A DNA stretch of 6,132 nt, taken from positions 1 to 6,132 of the forward strand of contig JALWZX010000031.1 in NCBI GenBank assembly GCA_027002375.1. The letters are read 5' to 3'. Positions 5,688-6,132 of this stretch are shown piece by piece. A program made the position numbers and the translations under genes. Source of the DNA: a candidate division WWE3 bacterium (GTDB lineage: Bacteria > Patescibacteriota > WWE3 > 2-01-FULL-39-13). Below the pieces are notes generated by a model, which did not search any database, was not told the origin of the DNA, and worked only from the letters and a program-made list of their open reading frames with translations. Every line of letters starts with the position of its first letter. The stretch's first letter is position 1.

Positions 5688-6132
5688 ATGCCTAAAATTT
5701 CCACAAAATCAAAATCTTCAAATAGATCAAGTAAAAAAACACCATTAAAAGTCAACAAACAAAATACAGTTAAAGCAAAAAATGATAAAAAACCAAGAAT
5801 CAAAACTAATTGGGATTTTACAATTTTATACAAATCAGACACAGACCCACAAATAGAAAAAGATATTAAAAAGTTTGAAAAGTTATGCTCGGAATTTGAG
5901 AAAAAATATAAAAATAATGACAAATACTTAAAAACTAATGGAGCATTGCTTGAAGCAATGAAAGATTATGAAAAGATAGAAGAATTATCAATAAAACCTG
6001 ATTTATATTGGTATTTAAAAACTCACATAAACTCATCTGATATTAAATCCCAAGCGAAATTAAATTTCACAGAAGAAAAACTACAAAGTGCTCAGAATAA
6101 GACACTTTTTTTTGAAATTAATATATCAAAGG
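5688..6132 (+). CDS. M3 family oligoendopeptidase F-like metallopeptidase, N-terminal part, cut by the right edge
   Basis: The frame from ATG 5688 is open to the window edge (148 codons). Residues 1-40 form a Lys/Ser-rich, low-complexity tail with twelve lysines. From residue 40 the sequence matches the start of the PepF/M3B family: TNWDFTILYKSDTDPQIEKD (40-59), then helical segments FEKKYKNND and LLEAMKDYEKIEELSIKPDLYWYL (87-110 region) and the FFEINISK segment at the edge, where family members have F-F-x-L/I-x-L/I. These enzymes cleave short peptides in the cytoplasm with a zinc held by HEXXH, which would lie well beyond the edge (the family is about 600 residues), so catalytic residues cannot be checked. 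The identification rests on the N-terminal pattern only. No Shine-Dalgarno site precedes the ATG; a -10 box sits 6 nt upstream. Confidence 0.75.
   Translation, partial: MPKISTKSKSSNRSSKKTPLKVNKQNTVKAKNDKKPRIKTNWDFTILYKSDTDPQIEKDIKKFEKLCSEFEKKYKNNDKYLKTNGALLEAMKDYEKIEELSIKPDLYWYLKTHINSSDIKSQAKLNFTEEKLQSAQNKTLFFEINISK

Noticed and set aside
5627..5749. 40-codon plus-strand frame from ATG 5627 overlapping the peptidase start in another frame
   Set aside because: No ribosome site or -10 box, overlap with a frame that has clear family similarity, and no recognisable motif.
5681..5923. 80-codon minus-strand open frame opposite the M3 peptidase start
   Set aside because: Its Phe/Leu-rich translation is what the reverse of Lys/Asn/Asp-rich coding gives; it covers the peptidase N-terminus and has no independent support.
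1..6132. Mobile elements, CRISPR arrays, tRNA or rRNA genes, recoded TGA
   Set aside because: No transposase or integrase motifs, no regularly spaced repeats, no tRNA or rRNA signatures, and no in-frame TGA in any of the recognised genes.

Overview
The window is an AT-rich bacterial segment (roughly one third G+C by eye) with six genes and the first codons of a seventh. All long reading frames lack in-frame TGA and the visible stops are TAA or TAG, so the standard bacterial code fits and a TGA-as-glycine code (SR1/Gracilibacteria type) is unlikely. Lys/Asn/Ile-rich proteins, very short spacers, absence of convincing Shine-Dalgarno sites, apparent leaderless starts, and this gene set (CapA-type metallophosphatase, exodeoxyribonuclease III, M3 oligopeptidase, small glycan cassette) suggest a Patescibacteria/CPR-like genome. 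That assignment is inference; no rRNA or other marker gene is present.

Layout. Minus strand, right to left: exodeoxyribonuclease III (4349-3579), a DPM1/GtrB-like family 2 glycosyltransferase with two C-terminal membrane segments (3549-2458), a polytopic flippase-like membrane protein of the LPG_synthase_TM/UPF0104 family (2423-1422), and a GT-B family 4 glycosyltransferase (1363-182). Gaps are 29, 34 and 58 bp, so they may form one transcription unit. It ends in a hairpin that starts inside the last stop codon, followed by a tight cluster of three more small hairpins (87-143) and the start of another minus-strand gene running off the left edge (59-1). Plus strand: an N-terminally anchored CapA-family protein (4388-5560), ending in a strong hairpin whose loop holds the stop codon, a 127-bp gap with a possible structured element, then the N-terminal quarter of an M3 oligoendopeptidase F-like peptidase cut by the right edge (5688-6132).

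How the genes fit together. The GT2 enzyme probably loads a sugar onto a polyprenyl-phosphate carrier at the inner membrane face, the GT4 enzyme may extend or modify the glycan, and the LPG_synthase_TM protein is the kind of membrane protein often encoded beside such enzymes. CapA faces outward and also belongs to the cell-surface theme. Exodeoxyribonuclease III (DNA repair) and the oligopeptidase (peptide turnover) look like housekeeping neighbours.

The most notable non-coding signals are: (1) TATAAT-like -10 boxes exactly 6 nt upstream of an ATG at capA, the M3 peptidase and the left-edge gene, with similar spacing at xth, pointing to leaderless mRNAs; (2) the hairpin cluster at 87-183; (3) terminator-like stems overlapping stop codons; (4) a G-rich, possibly folded element at 5574-5650. 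I see no clear new defence, mobile or CRISPR-like system here.
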